Shown one piece after another: positions 42,512 through 50,962 of a stretch of DNA of 64,000 bases. The notes under the pieces are model-generated. The model was not told where the DNA came from and did no database searches. It saw only the letters and a program-made list of their open reading frames with translations. Source of the DNA: JAGPUQ01 sp050250395 (GTDB taxonomy: Bacteria > Pseudomonadota > Gammaproteobacteria > Pseudomonadales > Porticoccaceae); assembly GCA_050250395.1 (NCBI GenBank), contig JBFWOQ010000004.1, forward strand, positions 76,622-140,621. Direction: 5' to 3'. Positions within the stretch are counted from its first letter, which is position 1. Every line of letters starts with the position of its first letter. A program made the translations under genes and the position numbers.

Positions 42512-43579
42512 ATGAAATTCGGCGCCTTCATGATGCCCAACAATCCGCCCGAGCGCGGGATCGGTGCCGGGCATCGCCACAACCTCGACTACATCGGCTT
42601 TCTCGACCGCGCCGGCTTCGACGAAGTCTGGATCGGCGAGCACTACACCACGCCCTGGGAGCCCTGTCCCTCGCCCGATCTGCTGATTGCGCAGGCTATC
42701 GATCGCACCGAGCGGATCACCTTCGCCAGCGGTGCATTTCTGTTGCCCTATCACCATCCCGCCGAACTGGCGCAGCGCATCGCCTATCTGGATCACATGG
42801 CGCAGGGTCGCTTGATCGTCGGGGTAGGCGCGGGCGGCTTTCCGGGGGATTGGGCGATGTTCGATGTGGATGCGATGGCCGGCCAAAATCGCCGCATGAT
42901 GGCGGAGGCGCTCGCCATCATGGTGCGCTTCTGGACCAGCGACGGCGCCTTCGAGCATCGCGGCGAATTCTGGACCGCGCGGCGACCGGCGGACGAACCG
43001 CCGACTCGGTTTCACTTGCAGCCGTATCGGAAGCCCCATCCGCCGATCGCGATAACAGCCCTGAGCCCGGGATCCTCGTCACTGAAACTCGCCGGCGCCG
43101 GCGGTTACCTGCCCGCGTGCATTGGTCTTGGCGACGGCTATCTGCGCGACAACTGGCGCATCGTCGAGGAGGGCGCCGACGCAGCCGGGCGCACGGCCAA
43201 ACGTTCGGACTGGCGCCTGGGTCGCGATCTGTTCGTGGCCGAAACCGACCGCAAGGCGCGACGGCTGGCGCTCGAAGGACCCATCGGGCGGGTCTGGCGG
43301 GAGTACCTGCTGCCGCTGTTCAAGCAGTTCGGCATGACCGGCGTCATGAAGCATCGGCCGGATGTCGCGGATGCCGATGTCACGGTGGAATACCTGGCCG
43401 ATCACAACTGGCTGGTCGGTTCACCGGCGACGGTGGCCGACAAGCTGGCGCGTTTGCAGCAGGAGTCCGGTGGCTTTGGCTGTTTGTTGACCATGGCGTA
43501 CGACCACCTCGATCACCTGACTGCGTGGCGGGAATCCAAGCAGGCGTTGATGACGGAAGTGGCGCCGCTTTTCAAATAA
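42512..43579 (+). CDS. LLM-class flavin-dependent oxidoreductase
   Basis: A 355-residue luciferase-like monooxygenase family protein. The TIM-barrel pattern is clear: MKFGAFMMPNNPPER, GFDEVWIGEHYTTPWEPCPSPD, ITFASGAFLLPYHHPAELAQRIAYLDHM-type region and the GVGAGGFPGDWAMF stretch. It should use FMNH2 (or F420) to oxidise an unknown substrate. It has AAGGAGAG before the ATG. The leader contains the 12-base tandem repeat, and the 3' end a 22-base repeat. Convergent with the persulfide dioxygenase gene. Confidence 0.9.
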   Translation: MKFGAFMMPNNPPERGIGAGHRHNLDYIGFLDRAGFDEVWIGEHYTTPWEPCPSPDLLIAQAIDRTERITFASGAFLLPYHHPAELAQRIAYLDHMAQGRLIVGVGAGGFPGDWAMFDVDAMAGQNRRMMAEALAIMVRFWTSDGAFEHRGEFWTARRPADEPPTRFHLQPYRKPHPPIAITALSPGSSSLKLAGAGGYLPACIGLGDGYLRDNWRIVEEGADAAGRTAKRSDWRLGRDLFVAETDRKARRLALEGPIGRVWREYLLPLFKQFGMTGVMKHRPDVADADVTVEYLADHNWLVGSPATVADKLARLQQESGGFGCLLTMAYDHLDHLTAWRESKQALMTEVAPLFK

Positions 43580-43620
43580 AGTGGCTCTGTTTTTCAGATG
43601 AAGTGGCGCCGCCGCCGAAG
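43557..43620 (+). repeat. 22-base degenerate tandem repeat at an LLM gene end
   Basis: Three copies with a period of 22 bases start at 43557, 43579 and 43601 with AAGTGGC; the first two share TTTTCA near the end. The first copy encodes the last codons and stop of the LLM oxidoreductase. Confidence 0.6.
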
Positions 43621-43643
43621 CAAGGGCGTGCGGCGCGCGCCCG

Positions 43644-44726
43644 TCAGCCGCCAACTCCTCCCACCACCTTGTGGGCGCCGGCGCGCCAGCGCAGCATGCC
43701 GCCGGTGAGATTGGCGACGCGTTCGATACCGGCGCGTTGCAACAGGACAGCGGCCTGCGCGGAGCGGCCTCCGGAGCGGCATACCGTTACCACGGGCTTG
43801 TCGGTGGCGATCTCGGCGATCCGCGCCGACAGCGTGCCCAGAGGGATCAGCTGGGCGCCGGGTATATGCCCGAGCGGGCCTTCGAATTCGTCGGGCTCGC
43901 GCACATCCAGTACGCACACCCTATCGAGGTGCTCCTCCAGCCAGCGCGGGTCGATCTCCCAGAGCCCCGCGAAGGTATAGGTCAGCGGTGCCCAGTCGGG
44001 GGCATCGTCCGGCACCGTGCCGGTGTCCGGACGGCCGCATTTGAGGTTGGCGGGTACCGCGATGTCGATTTTCTTGGGATGGGCCAGGTTGAGATTGTTC
44101 ATGTAACCGGCGAAATCCGCCTCGCTGATCTGTCCGCCGCAACGCGGGTTATAGCGCTTTTCCTCGCCGACGCTGGTCACTGTCAGACCGTGGTAATCAT
44201 GGCCCGGGTAGAGTCGGGTGGCGTCGGGCAGGGAAAATATCTGGGTGTGGATGGAGCGATACAGGCGCCCCGCGTCGCCCTGCTGGAAATCCGTGCGACC
44301 GCAGCCGCGAATCAGCAGGGCATCGCCGGTGAAGGCCATGCTTTCGTCGTCCAATACATAGCTGAGACAGCCGTTGGTGTGTCCGGGCGTTTCGCGGACC
44401 TCCAGATAGCGACCGCCGAACTTGACGTGCTCGCCCTGATGCAGATAGCGGTCCGCGCCCTCGACCCCGGAATTGGCGGCGATCAGGATGTCGGCGCCGG
44501 TGCGCTGCTTGAGCAGCCAGGCGCTGGTCACATGATCGGCGTGGCAGTGGGTATCCAGCACCGCGGTCAGCTTCAGCCCGAGTTCCGCGAGCAGCGCGGT
44601 ATCGCGGCGCGCCTGCTCGAACACCGGATCGATGAGCACCGCGGCGCCGGTGTCGCTGTCGCCCAGCAGATAAGTGTAGGTGGACGATTCCTGGTCGAAC
44701 AATTGACGAAAAATGAGCATTCGCAT
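43644..44726 (-). CDS. persulfide dioxygenase-rhodanese fusion protein
   Basis: A 360-residue fusion. The N-terminal half is an ETHE1-type metallo-beta-lactamase domain with iron-binding THCHADHVTSAWLL near residue 58, PGHTNGCLSYV, TGDALLIRGCGRTDFQ and LYPGHDYHG. The C-terminal 110 residues form a rhodanese domain with catalytic Cys in VTVCRSGGRSAQ. Together they would convert thiosulfate or glutathione persulfide to sulfite in sulfide detoxification, like the PDO-rhodanese fusion of Burkholderia phytofirmans. The ATG at 44726 follows CGAGGAC. A half copy of the MITE-like repeat is upstream. Confidence 0.92.
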   Translation of the reverse strand: MRMLIFRQLFDQESSTYTYLLGDSDTGAAVLIDPVFEQARRDTALLAELGLKLTAVLDTHCHADHVTSAWLLKQRTGADILIAANSGVEGADRYLHQGEHVKFGGRYLEVRETPGHTNGCLSYVLDDESMAFTGDALLIRGCGRTDFQQGDAGRLYRSIHTQIFSLPDATRLYPGHDYHGLTVTSVGEEKRYNPRCGGQISEADFAGYMNNLNLAHPKKIDIAVPANLKCGRPDTGTVPDDAPDWAPLTYTFAGLWEIDPRWLEEHLDRVCVLDVREPDEFEGPLGHIPGAQLIPLGTLSARIAEIATDKPVVTVCRSGGRSAQAAVLLQRAGIERVANLTGGMLRWRAGAHKVVGGVGG

Positions 44727-44777
44727 GTCCTCGTGAACTGGCGGTGGGATCTGGCGGCCGTGTACGCCCGATTCTAG

Positions 44778-44805
44778 CAGCTTGTTGAAAAGCGTCGCGA
44801 GGCGG
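44778..44805. repeat. half copy of the MITE-like element
   Basis: These 28 bases are identical to 5993-6020, the left end and first internal bases of the element between the CHAD-like gene and thpR. No right end is seen nearby. Confidence 0.75.
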
Positions 44806-44962
44806 GATCGGGCCGATGTGCTGCGCCAGATCATGGGATCGGGCGGCCGAGTCCGCCGCTTTGGCCCGACTGGCGGCCGGGGGTGGTATGGAGTAAGTTA
44901 CGCCGCCTGAACAACTTCCCAACCCCCGCGCCGCCCAGCGGCACCACCCCAGGAGACCCCCG

Positions 44963-46039
44963 ATGGAATGCGGAATTCAGATGCTGTTCCAGAACCCCGG
45001 CAACCTCAGCGATGCAGAGGTCTACACCGCCGAGCTCAAGCTCGCCAAACTGGCCGAGCCATCCGGTTTCGATTCCATCTGGTGCGTCGAACATCACTTC
45101 ACCGACTACACCATGTGTCCCGACGTCACCCAGTTTCTGAGCTACATGGCGGGCTGCACCAGCCGCATCAAGCTGGGTACCGGCGCGGTGATCCTGCCCT
45201 GGCACGATCCGCTGCGCGTGGCCGAAGAAATCGCGCTACTCGATTACTACAGTGACGGCCGCACCATTCTCGGCATGGGACGCGGACTGGCGCGACTCGA
45301 ATACGAAGGGTTTAGGGAGGACATGAACCAGAGCCGCACCAAGTTCAACGAAGCGGCCCGGATGATCACCAAGGCGCTCGAAACCGGATTCGCCGAATAC
45401 GACGGCGAAGTGGTCAAGCAGCCCCGCGTCGAAATCCGCCCGCGGCCGCTGAAAAGCTTTGCCGGTCGTACCTTCTCGGTGGCCATGTCGCCCGATTCCA
45501 TCGATGCCGGTGCCGAACTCGGGTCCCAGATCATGTTGTTCATGCAACGCCCCATCGAACAGATGGCGGCGGAAGTGAACCGCTACCGGGAGCTGTTCCG
45601 CAAGCACCACGGACGCGAGCCGCGGCCGGTACTGTGCAACGATTTCATCATCTGCGACGACAGCGCCGAGCGCGCCGAGGAGATGGCCCGCAAGTACATC
45701 GCCGCCTACTTCCTCACCGCCGCCAAGCATTACGAGATGGCAGGTTCGCACTTCGCCGGCACCAAGGGCTATGCCGCCTATGGCGATGCCGCCAAGATGC
45801 TGCAGGAGCTGGGGCTCGACAAGGTGGCGGATGCCTTTGTCGACTTCCAGATCTGGGGTACGCCACAACAGATTTTCGAAAAACTCGAAACCCGCCAAAA
45901 AGATCTGGGCGATTTCCAGCTCAACGGCTGTTTCAGCTTTGCGGGGATGCCCTATGACTATTGCGAGCGCAGCATGAAGCTGTACGGCGCGCGTTGTATT
46001 CCCGAGCTGCATAACTGGAAAAGCCAGAGCGCCGCTTGA
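44963..46039 (+). CDS. LLM-class flavin-dependent oxidoreductase
   Basis: A 358-residue luciferase-like oxidoreductase with MECGIQMLFQNPGN at the start, then FDSIWCVEHHFTDYTMCPDV near residue 35, IKLGTGAVILPWHDPLRVAEE and GMGRGLARLEYEGF. The EHHF motif is typical of the bacterial luciferase branch. AGGAGACC precedes the ATG. It differs clearly from the three other family members in the window, so it is not a recent duplicate. No flavin reductase gene is adjacent, so reduced flavin must come from elsewhere. Confidence 0.9.
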   Translation: MECGIQMLFQNPGNLSDAEVYTAELKLAKLAEPSGFDSIWCVEHHFTDYTMCPDVTQFLSYMAGCTSRIKLGTGAVILPWHDPLRVAEEIALLDYYSDGRTILGMGRGLARLEYEGFREDMNQSRTKFNEAARMITKALETGFAEYDGEVVKQPRVEIRPRPLKSFAGRTFSVAMSPDSIDAGAELGSQIMLFMQRPIEQMAAEVNRYRELFRKHHGREPRPVLCNDFIICDDSAERAEEMARKYIAAYFLTAAKHYEMAGSHFAGTKGYAAYGDAAKMLQELGLDKVADAFVDFQIWGTPQQIFEKLETRQKDLGDFQLNGCFSFAGMPYDYCERSMKLYGARCIPELHNWKSQSAA

Positions 46040-46118
46040 CGGATGGGTATTGATGCGGGCCTTACCAGCCGCCCAGGATGGCTTCGGTCGGTGGGGCTCA
46101 CGCAAAGAGCCTGTAAAC

Positions 46119-46154
46119 AAATTCAGCCCCTGCGTTACCGCAGGGGCTGAATTT
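46119..46154. terminator. perfect 16-bp inverted repeat between convergent genes
   Basis: AAATTCAGCCCCTGCG (46119-46134) and its exact complement (46139-46154) enclose a 4-base loop TTAC. It lies 80 bases after the LLM gene and 42 bases beyond the end of the amidohydrolase gene. The stem is very strong but only short A/T runs flank it, so it may be a bidirectional terminator. Confidence 0.6.
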
Positions 46155-46195
46155 ACGAACTGTGTTCTTCAGGGTTCATGGCGAGTTGTGTTGCT

Positions 46196-47899
46196 TCAGG
46201 CATTCACTCCCCGCCGCAATAACCGACCGGGCAGCGCATCGCCCGCGCCCAGTAGATCGCGATCGCGTTGCCGCAGTAGCACGCCGTTGACGATCACCGC
46301 ATCGACACCCTGGGCCTTTGCGATCAGCCGGTCCTGACCGGCGGGCTGGTCGTACACGCGCTCCAGTCCGCCCGCGTTCACCGTGGCGGGATCGATCACT
46401 ACCACGTCGGCGGGTTTACCCACTTGCAGCGTTCCCCGGTCCTTGATGCCGAATACTTCGGCGGGCCGCGAGGTCAGCATGCGGATGGCTTCCTCGAACG
46501 GGATGGCCTGTTTGTCGCGCACCCAGCGGCCCAGCAGATAGGTCGGCAGGCAGGCGTCGCACAACTGGCTGGCGTGGGCGCCGGCATCGGAGAGGCCGAG
46601 CACGGTGTTGGGGTCCTTGAGCAGCTCCTCGACCACGGTTTCGTCGGCATTGGCGACCGGCATCCGGAACCGGGCTTCCAGGTTGGTGGCGAGCGCCAGA
46701 TCGAAGCCGAGATCGATGCTCGCCATGCCCAGCTCCCGCGCCACCTCGCCGACCGTGCGTTCTTCGTACTCCGGACGGCCGCACATGGAGATGACGGCGT
46801 TTTCCCAGGAGGTGCGGAACGAGGCGCGCACCGTGGCCATTTTCTCCTTCACGGCGCGGCGGAATTCGGGATCGGCGTAGTATTTTTTCTTGCCTTCGGC
46901 GTCGGCCGCGGCCACCGGCTTGAATACCGAGAGGCTCTCGAACGGGAAGGGCTCGCGAAACTGGAATTCGAAGCACAGGGGGCGCGGCGTCACCTGGGGC
47001 ACGATGTTGCGGCCCTTGGCGATCAGCTCGGCGGTGCGCTCCTGCTGTTTGACGTGGGCATCGGGACTCACCATGCCGGCCAGCATGGCGGTCCAGCTGA
47101 TGGTGATGCCGTTTTCCTCGGCGAGCCTTTCGTATTCGTCGAACCAGAGCTCCTTGCCGGCGGTCGCCTGCATCATGCCCTTGCCGCCCTTCAGGGTGGA
47201 GGCCAGGGTGCGGACTTCCTCGTAGGAGGCGACCCGGCTCGGCACCGGCCGGCCCTTGAGGCCAACATGGCTCGCTGACTTGGAGGTAGCGAACCCGATG
47301 GCGCCGGCGGCCAGCGCCTCGGCGACAATCTTGCGCATCTGCTCGATCTCGTCGGGGGTGGCTTCGCGCTCGGTGGCGGCCTCGCCCATCACATAGAGGC
47401 GGGTGGGGGTATGGCCGATCAGCACGCCCACATTGATGGCGGTGCCGGCCTTCTCGATGGCATCCAGATACTCGGGAAAGGTCTCGAACGGCCAGTCGAC
47501 GCCAAGTCCCGCGTTGAGCGCCGCCGGGCTCATGCCCTCGACTTTTTCGAGAGTGCCGATGATCAGGTCGTGGTGTTCGGGACGGGTCGGCGCGACGCCG
47601 AAGCCGCAGTTGCCCAACACCACGGTGGTGACGCCGTGCCAGGGAGATATGGTCAGCATCCGGTCCCAGAGTACCTGGGCGTCGTAATGGGTGTGGATGT
47701 CCACAAATCCCGGCGTGACCATCCTGTCAGTGGCGTCGATGGTGGTGGCGGCGGTGCCGGGCGCTTGCCCGAGCGCCACCACCCTGCCGTCCTTGATGGC
47801 GAGGTCGCCGCGATAGCCGGGCGCTCCGGAGCCATCGACGATGGTGCCGCCGGTGATCTTGATGTCGTAAGTGGTACTGGTATCGGTGGTGTTGCCCAT
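46196..47899 (-). CDS. N-acyl-D-amino-acid deacylase-like amidohydrolase
   Basis: A 567-residue amidohydrolase of the D-aminoacylase type. Metal ligands are in GFVDIHTHYDAQVLWD near residue 68; the NCGFGVAP stretch near 96 supplies the characteristic Cys, and GLSDAGAHASQLCDA near 450 the later Asp. The composite beta-domain flanks (ITGGTIVDGSG and the C-terminal VGKPADVVVIDPATV) are typical. It would hydrolyse an acyl amide, but the substrate may not be a D-amino acid. It lies 67 bases before another amidohydrolase on the same strand, a likely operon. Confidence 0.87.
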   Translation of the reverse strand: MGNTTDTSTTYDIKITGGTIVDGSGAPGYRGDLAIKDGRVVALGQAPGTAATTIDATDRMVTPGFVDIHTHYDAQVLWDRMLTISPWHGVTTVVLGNCGFGVAPTRPEHHDLIIGTLEKVEGMSPAALNAGLGVDWPFETFPEYLDAIEKAGTAINVGVLIGHTPTRLYVMGEAATEREATPDEIEQMRKIVAEALAAGAIGFATSKSASHVGLKGRPVPSRVASYEEVRTLASTLKGGKGMMQATAGKELWFDEYERLAEENGITISWTAMLAGMVSPDAHVKQQERTAELIAKGRNIVPQVTPRPLCFEFQFREPFPFESLSVFKPVAAADAEGKKKYYADPEFRRAVKEKMATVRASFRTSWENAVISMCGRPEYEERTVGEVARELGMASIDLGFDLALATNLEARFRMPVANADETVVEELLKDPNTVLGLSDAGAHASQLCDACLPTYLLGRWVRDKQAIPFEEAIRMLTSRPAEVFGIKDRGTLQVGKPADVVVIDPATVNAGGLERVYDQPAGQDRLIAKAQGVDAVIVNGVLLRQRDRDLLGAGDALPGRLLRRGVNA

Positions 47900-47966
47900 G
47901 GTTTCACCTCGCTAACGCAGACCGCCCGGGGTTACCGGGCGGGTGCAGGGGAATGTGTGGCCCGGT

Positions 47967-49070
47967 TCATACCGGCAGGTTGTAGCACTCCGCGACGTTG
48001 TCGTGGAGGATCCAGTTCCTTTCTTCTTCCGACAGGTCCTTGGTGTGCTCGGCGAGGATCTCCTGCGACCAGGGCCAGGTGGAATCGCTGTGGGGAAAGT
48101 CGTTCGCCCACATCAGCCGCCGCGGGTTCATTTCGTCGCGGTGCCGGAACGCGGTCCAGTCGTCCTGGAAGGTCAGATAGATGTTGCTCTGGAAATACTC
48201 GCTCGGCAGTTTTTCCAGCGGTGGGCACTTCATCCAGTAGCGGTGCCGGTTGTAGGCGTGGTCCATGCGATAGATGAAGTGAGGCACCCAGCCGGCATCG
48301 GCCTCGGCGCAGACCACTTTCAATTTCGGATGCCGCTCGAACACGCCGCCGAACACGAAGGTGCCGAGGATGTCCTGGCAGCCGCGCATGATCGCGAGGA
48401 AGCCGTTGATCTTGGGGCCGCGCTGCTTGGTGATGGAATCGGCCTTGGAGGTCAGGATGTGGAACGACAGCGGCATCTGCAAATCGACAGCGGCTTCCCA
48501 CAGCGGATCGTACATGGGGTCGTGGTAGTCGGCGGCCGGAGGGTTGCCGGTCATCATTACCCCGACGAAACCGCGCTTCTTGGCGTCTTCGATCTCCTTG
48601 ATGCCTTCGTCCACCGAACGCAGCGCGACCTGGCCCAGGCCGAACAGACGATTTTTCGGTGCGTCGGCGACATAGGCCTCCAGCCAGCGGTTGTACGCAT
48701 TGAAACAGGCGACCTGATAATCGATGTCCGGGTGGTTGCACAGCATCATGCCGACGGTCGGGTAGATGAGCTCGGCGGCGACCCCGTCGCGGTCCTGGTC
48801 GGCGACGCGATACTTGGCGTCCCAGGAGCTGCGCGGCAGGTCGGAAAACTTCATGCCGCCGGGTTTCAGTTCCTCGGGCTTGCGGCCGGCCGCCGCCACC
48901 AGCCCCATGGGCACCGGCTGATCCAGGCCATCGATGACGAAGATGTCGCCATATTTTTCATGCTCGATCATATGGGGCGCGCGGTCGCGGAATCGCGGAT
49001 CGATATTGTCGACATAGCAGTTCGGCGGCTCCGCGATATGAGAGTCCGCGGAAATCACGGGTTTGAGCAT
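47967..49070 (-). CDS. amidohydrolase family 2 (ACMSD-like) metal hydrolase
   Basis: A 367-residue metal-dependent hydrolase or decarboxylase of the amidohydrolase_2 family. It starts with VISADSHIAEPPNCY, then has a central DPLWEAAVDLQMPLSFHILT region with the metal His, and MWANDFPHSDSTWPWS near the C-terminus, the usual active-site Asp stretch. The ATG at 49070 follows GAGGAC. Family members act on aromatic or cyclic carboxylates in degradation pathways, which fits the surrounding CoA-pathway genes. It is the first gene of a leftward pair with the deacylase-like gene. Confidence 0.87.
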   Translation of the reverse strand: MLKPVISADSHIAEPPNCYVDNIDPRFRDRAPHMIEHEKYGDIFVIDGLDQPVPMGLVAAAGRKPEELKPGGMKFSDLPRSSWDAKYRVADQDRDGVAAELIYPTVGMMLCNHPDIDYQVACFNAYNRWLEAYVADAPKNRLFGLGQVALRSVDEGIKEIEDAKKRGFVGVMMTGNPPAADYHDPMYDPLWEAAVDLQMPLSFHILTSKADSITKQRGPKINGFLAIMRGCQDILGTFVFGGVFERHPKLKVVCAEADAGWVPHFIYRMDHAYNRHRYWMKCPPLEKLPSEYFQSNIYLTFQDDWTAFRHRDEMNPRRLMWANDFPHSDSTWPWSQEILAEHTKDLSEEERNWILHDNVAECYNLPV

Positions 49071-49443
49071 GGCACTGTCCTCGGTTGAATGAAGGGGTAA
49101 ATCCGGTCCCGTCGGGAATCTTTGCGCGCGGTACTTGGCCGCTGCTGCGCTTGTCTCATGCCCCAGTAAAACCCATGCGAAATCAAAATGCCATGCCCGA
49201 CCCTGCCGCGCCGGAGGTGATGGGCGCGGTACATCGGCAGTCCCCGACCGGCGGTGGAGACCGCTGCCCATGCCGCCAGGACAGACGCTATCCGGCGGTC
49301 ACGGAATCTCCATCCAGACGTCACGTCCCCGGCATCAAGCAGTCACAGGCCCGGGGCAGTCTTGGCATGCGATCGCCGACAGTAGCGCGATCCAAGGTAG
49401 TACTCGCCGTTCGAGTACGGATGAATTCCAGAGGAAGTCGATC
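49071..49443. other. intergenic region between divergent genes
   Basis: About 370 bases between the amidohydrolase (leftward) and the glycerophosphodiesterase (rightward). I see no gene, RNA or clear operator. AGAGGAAG near 49430 is the ribosome-binding site of the phosphodiesterase. It presumably holds both promoters. Confidence 0.5.
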
Positions 49444-50736
49444 ATGGTGAAGACGACGATGTTCAGAAGCTGTGTCGCCGGTCTGCTGGTCAGCATGGCG
49501 GGGGCGCTTGACGCGGCCGCGCCGGCGGCGGCCAAAGGCGGGGTCGGTCGAGCGCTCGGCATGCACGAGGTGCAACTCGGCCCACGGCCGTTTTATCTGG
49601 TGCAGGATATGGATACGGGTCCGCTCAAGGACCAGCTTTCGTCCTGCGCGAAGGGTCCGTTTTTCCGCAGCGATTTTTCCATAGGGCATCGTGGCGCTGC
49701 GATGCAGTTTCCGGAGCATACCCGGGAGTCCTACGAGGCGGCATCGCGCATGGGGGCCGGGATCATCGAGTGCGATGTGACCTTCACCAAGGACAAGGAG
49801 CTGGTGTGTCGCCATTCGCAGTGCGATTTGCACACGACAACGAACATTCTGGCGACCCCGCTCGCCGCGAAATGTACCCAGGACTTTGTGCCGGCGGTGA
49901 TCGATCCGGTGACCGGTGAAGTGGTACAGCCGGCCCAGGCCCAGTGCTGCACCAGCGACATCACGGTCGCGGAGTTCAAGACGCTGAAGGGCAAGATGGA
50001 TGCGGCCAATCCCGGGGCCACCACGGTCGCCGGATACCTGAACGGGACGCCGCGCTGGCGCACCGATCTCTATACGCAGAACGGCACCCTGATGACCCAT
50101 GCCGAGAGCATCGAGCTCATCCGCGGTCTGGGCGCCAAGTTCACGCCGGAGCTGAAATCCGCGAGCGTACCCATGCCGTTTGACAGCGACGGCGATGGCG
50201 TCGGCGATTACAGCCAGGCCGATTACGCGCAGCAGATGATCGACGAATACAAGGCTGCGGGCGTTGCTCCGCGTCGGGTATGGGCGCAATCCTTCGACCG
50301 CGACGATGTGCTCTACTGGATCGCCAACGAACCCGCGTTCGGGCGGCAGGCAGTGTTCCTGGACGACGCCGATGTCCCCGCCGACCTCCCCAGCGCCGCC
50401 GATCTTCAGGCTTACGCGGGCCAGGGTATCCGGATCTGGGCGCCGGCGATGTGGGCACTGCTCGCGCTCGATCCGGCCGGCCATATCGTCCCCTCGCAAC
50501 GGGCGCTGGATGCCAGGGCGGCGGGGCTCGACATCATCACCTGGACGCTGGAGCGGTCCTGGCCGCTGGCGACAGGTGGTGGCTGGTACTACCAGACGGT
50601 GACCGATGCCATCGACAACGACGGCGACACGATGACCGCGCTCGACGTGCTGGCTCAGGACGTTGGCGTCCTTGGCGTGTTCAGCGACTGGCCGGCGACC
50701 GTCACCTATTACGCCAATTGCCTGGGCCTGAAGTAA
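49444..50736 (+). CDS. exported glycerophosphodiester phosphodiesterase-like protein
   Basis: A 430-residue protein with an N-terminal signal sequence (VAGLLVSMAGALDAAAPAAA). The GDPD active site is recognisable: IGHRGAAMQFPEHTRESYE near residue 80 with the catalytic His and metal Glu, then IIECDVTFTKDKELVCRHS, and a Lys-containing PELKSASVPM region. It also carries two acidic loops, DSDGDGVGDYSQ near residue 248 and DNDGDTMTALD near 393, that look like EF-hand or dockerin-type calcium loops. Several Cys suggest disulfides in the periplasm. It may release glycerol phosphate from lipids outside the cytosol. Confidence 0.85.
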   Translation: MVKTTMFRSCVAGLLVSMAGALDAAAPAAAKGGVGRALGMHEVQLGPRPFYLVQDMDTGPLKDQLSSCAKGPFFRSDFSIGHRGAAMQFPEHTRESYEAASRMGAGIIECDVTFTKDKELVCRHSQCDLHTTTNILATPLAAKCTQDFVPAVIDPVTGEVVQPAQAQCCTSDITVAEFKTLKGKMDAANPGATTVAGYLNGTPRWRTDLYTQNGTLMTHAESIELIRGLGAKFTPELKSASVPMPFDSDGDGVGDYSQADYAQQMIDEYKAAGVAPRRVWAQSFDRDDVLYWIANEPAFGRQAVFLDDADVPADLPSAADLQAYAGQGIRIWAPAMWALLALDPAGHIVPSQRALDARAAGLDIITWTLERSWPLATGGGWYYQTVTDAIDNDGDTMTALDVLAQDVGVLGVFSDWPATVTYYANCLGLK

Positions 50737-50767
50737 CTGGCCAGGAAAGAACCGATCGACAAAGCGC

Positions 50768-50807
50768 CTTTTTCGCCATGCCGGTTGGCGCCGGTGTGGC
50801 GAAAAAG
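50768..50807. repeat. inverted repeat after the phosphodiesterase gene
   Basis: CTTTTTCGCCA (50768-50778) and TGGCGAAAAAG (50797-50807) are an 11-bp perfect inverted repeat with a further GC-rich stem inside. It begins 32 bases after the stop. No T-run follows, so it is not a classical terminator, but it could block exonucleases or end transcription. Confidence 0.5.
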
Positions 50808-50850
50808 ACGAAGTTGATTTGTTCGCGAACGTCAGGAACGTTGCGCACCC

Positions 50851-50869
50851 TGACCGCTCGTTGAAAAGC
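50851..50869. repeat. single end of the MITE-like repeat
   Basis: TGACCGCTCGTTGAAAAGC matches the inverted copy of 16152-16170 with one mismatch and the element end at 5989-6008 more loosely. Confidence 0.45.
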
Positions 50870-50962
50870 CGCGCGAAGATTCCCGATCAACTCGCCCCGC
50901 ATACCCGCAACGCCGACGCGGGACGGTGCCGAAGATCGGGCCAGCCGGCGTACGCAGTCGAC

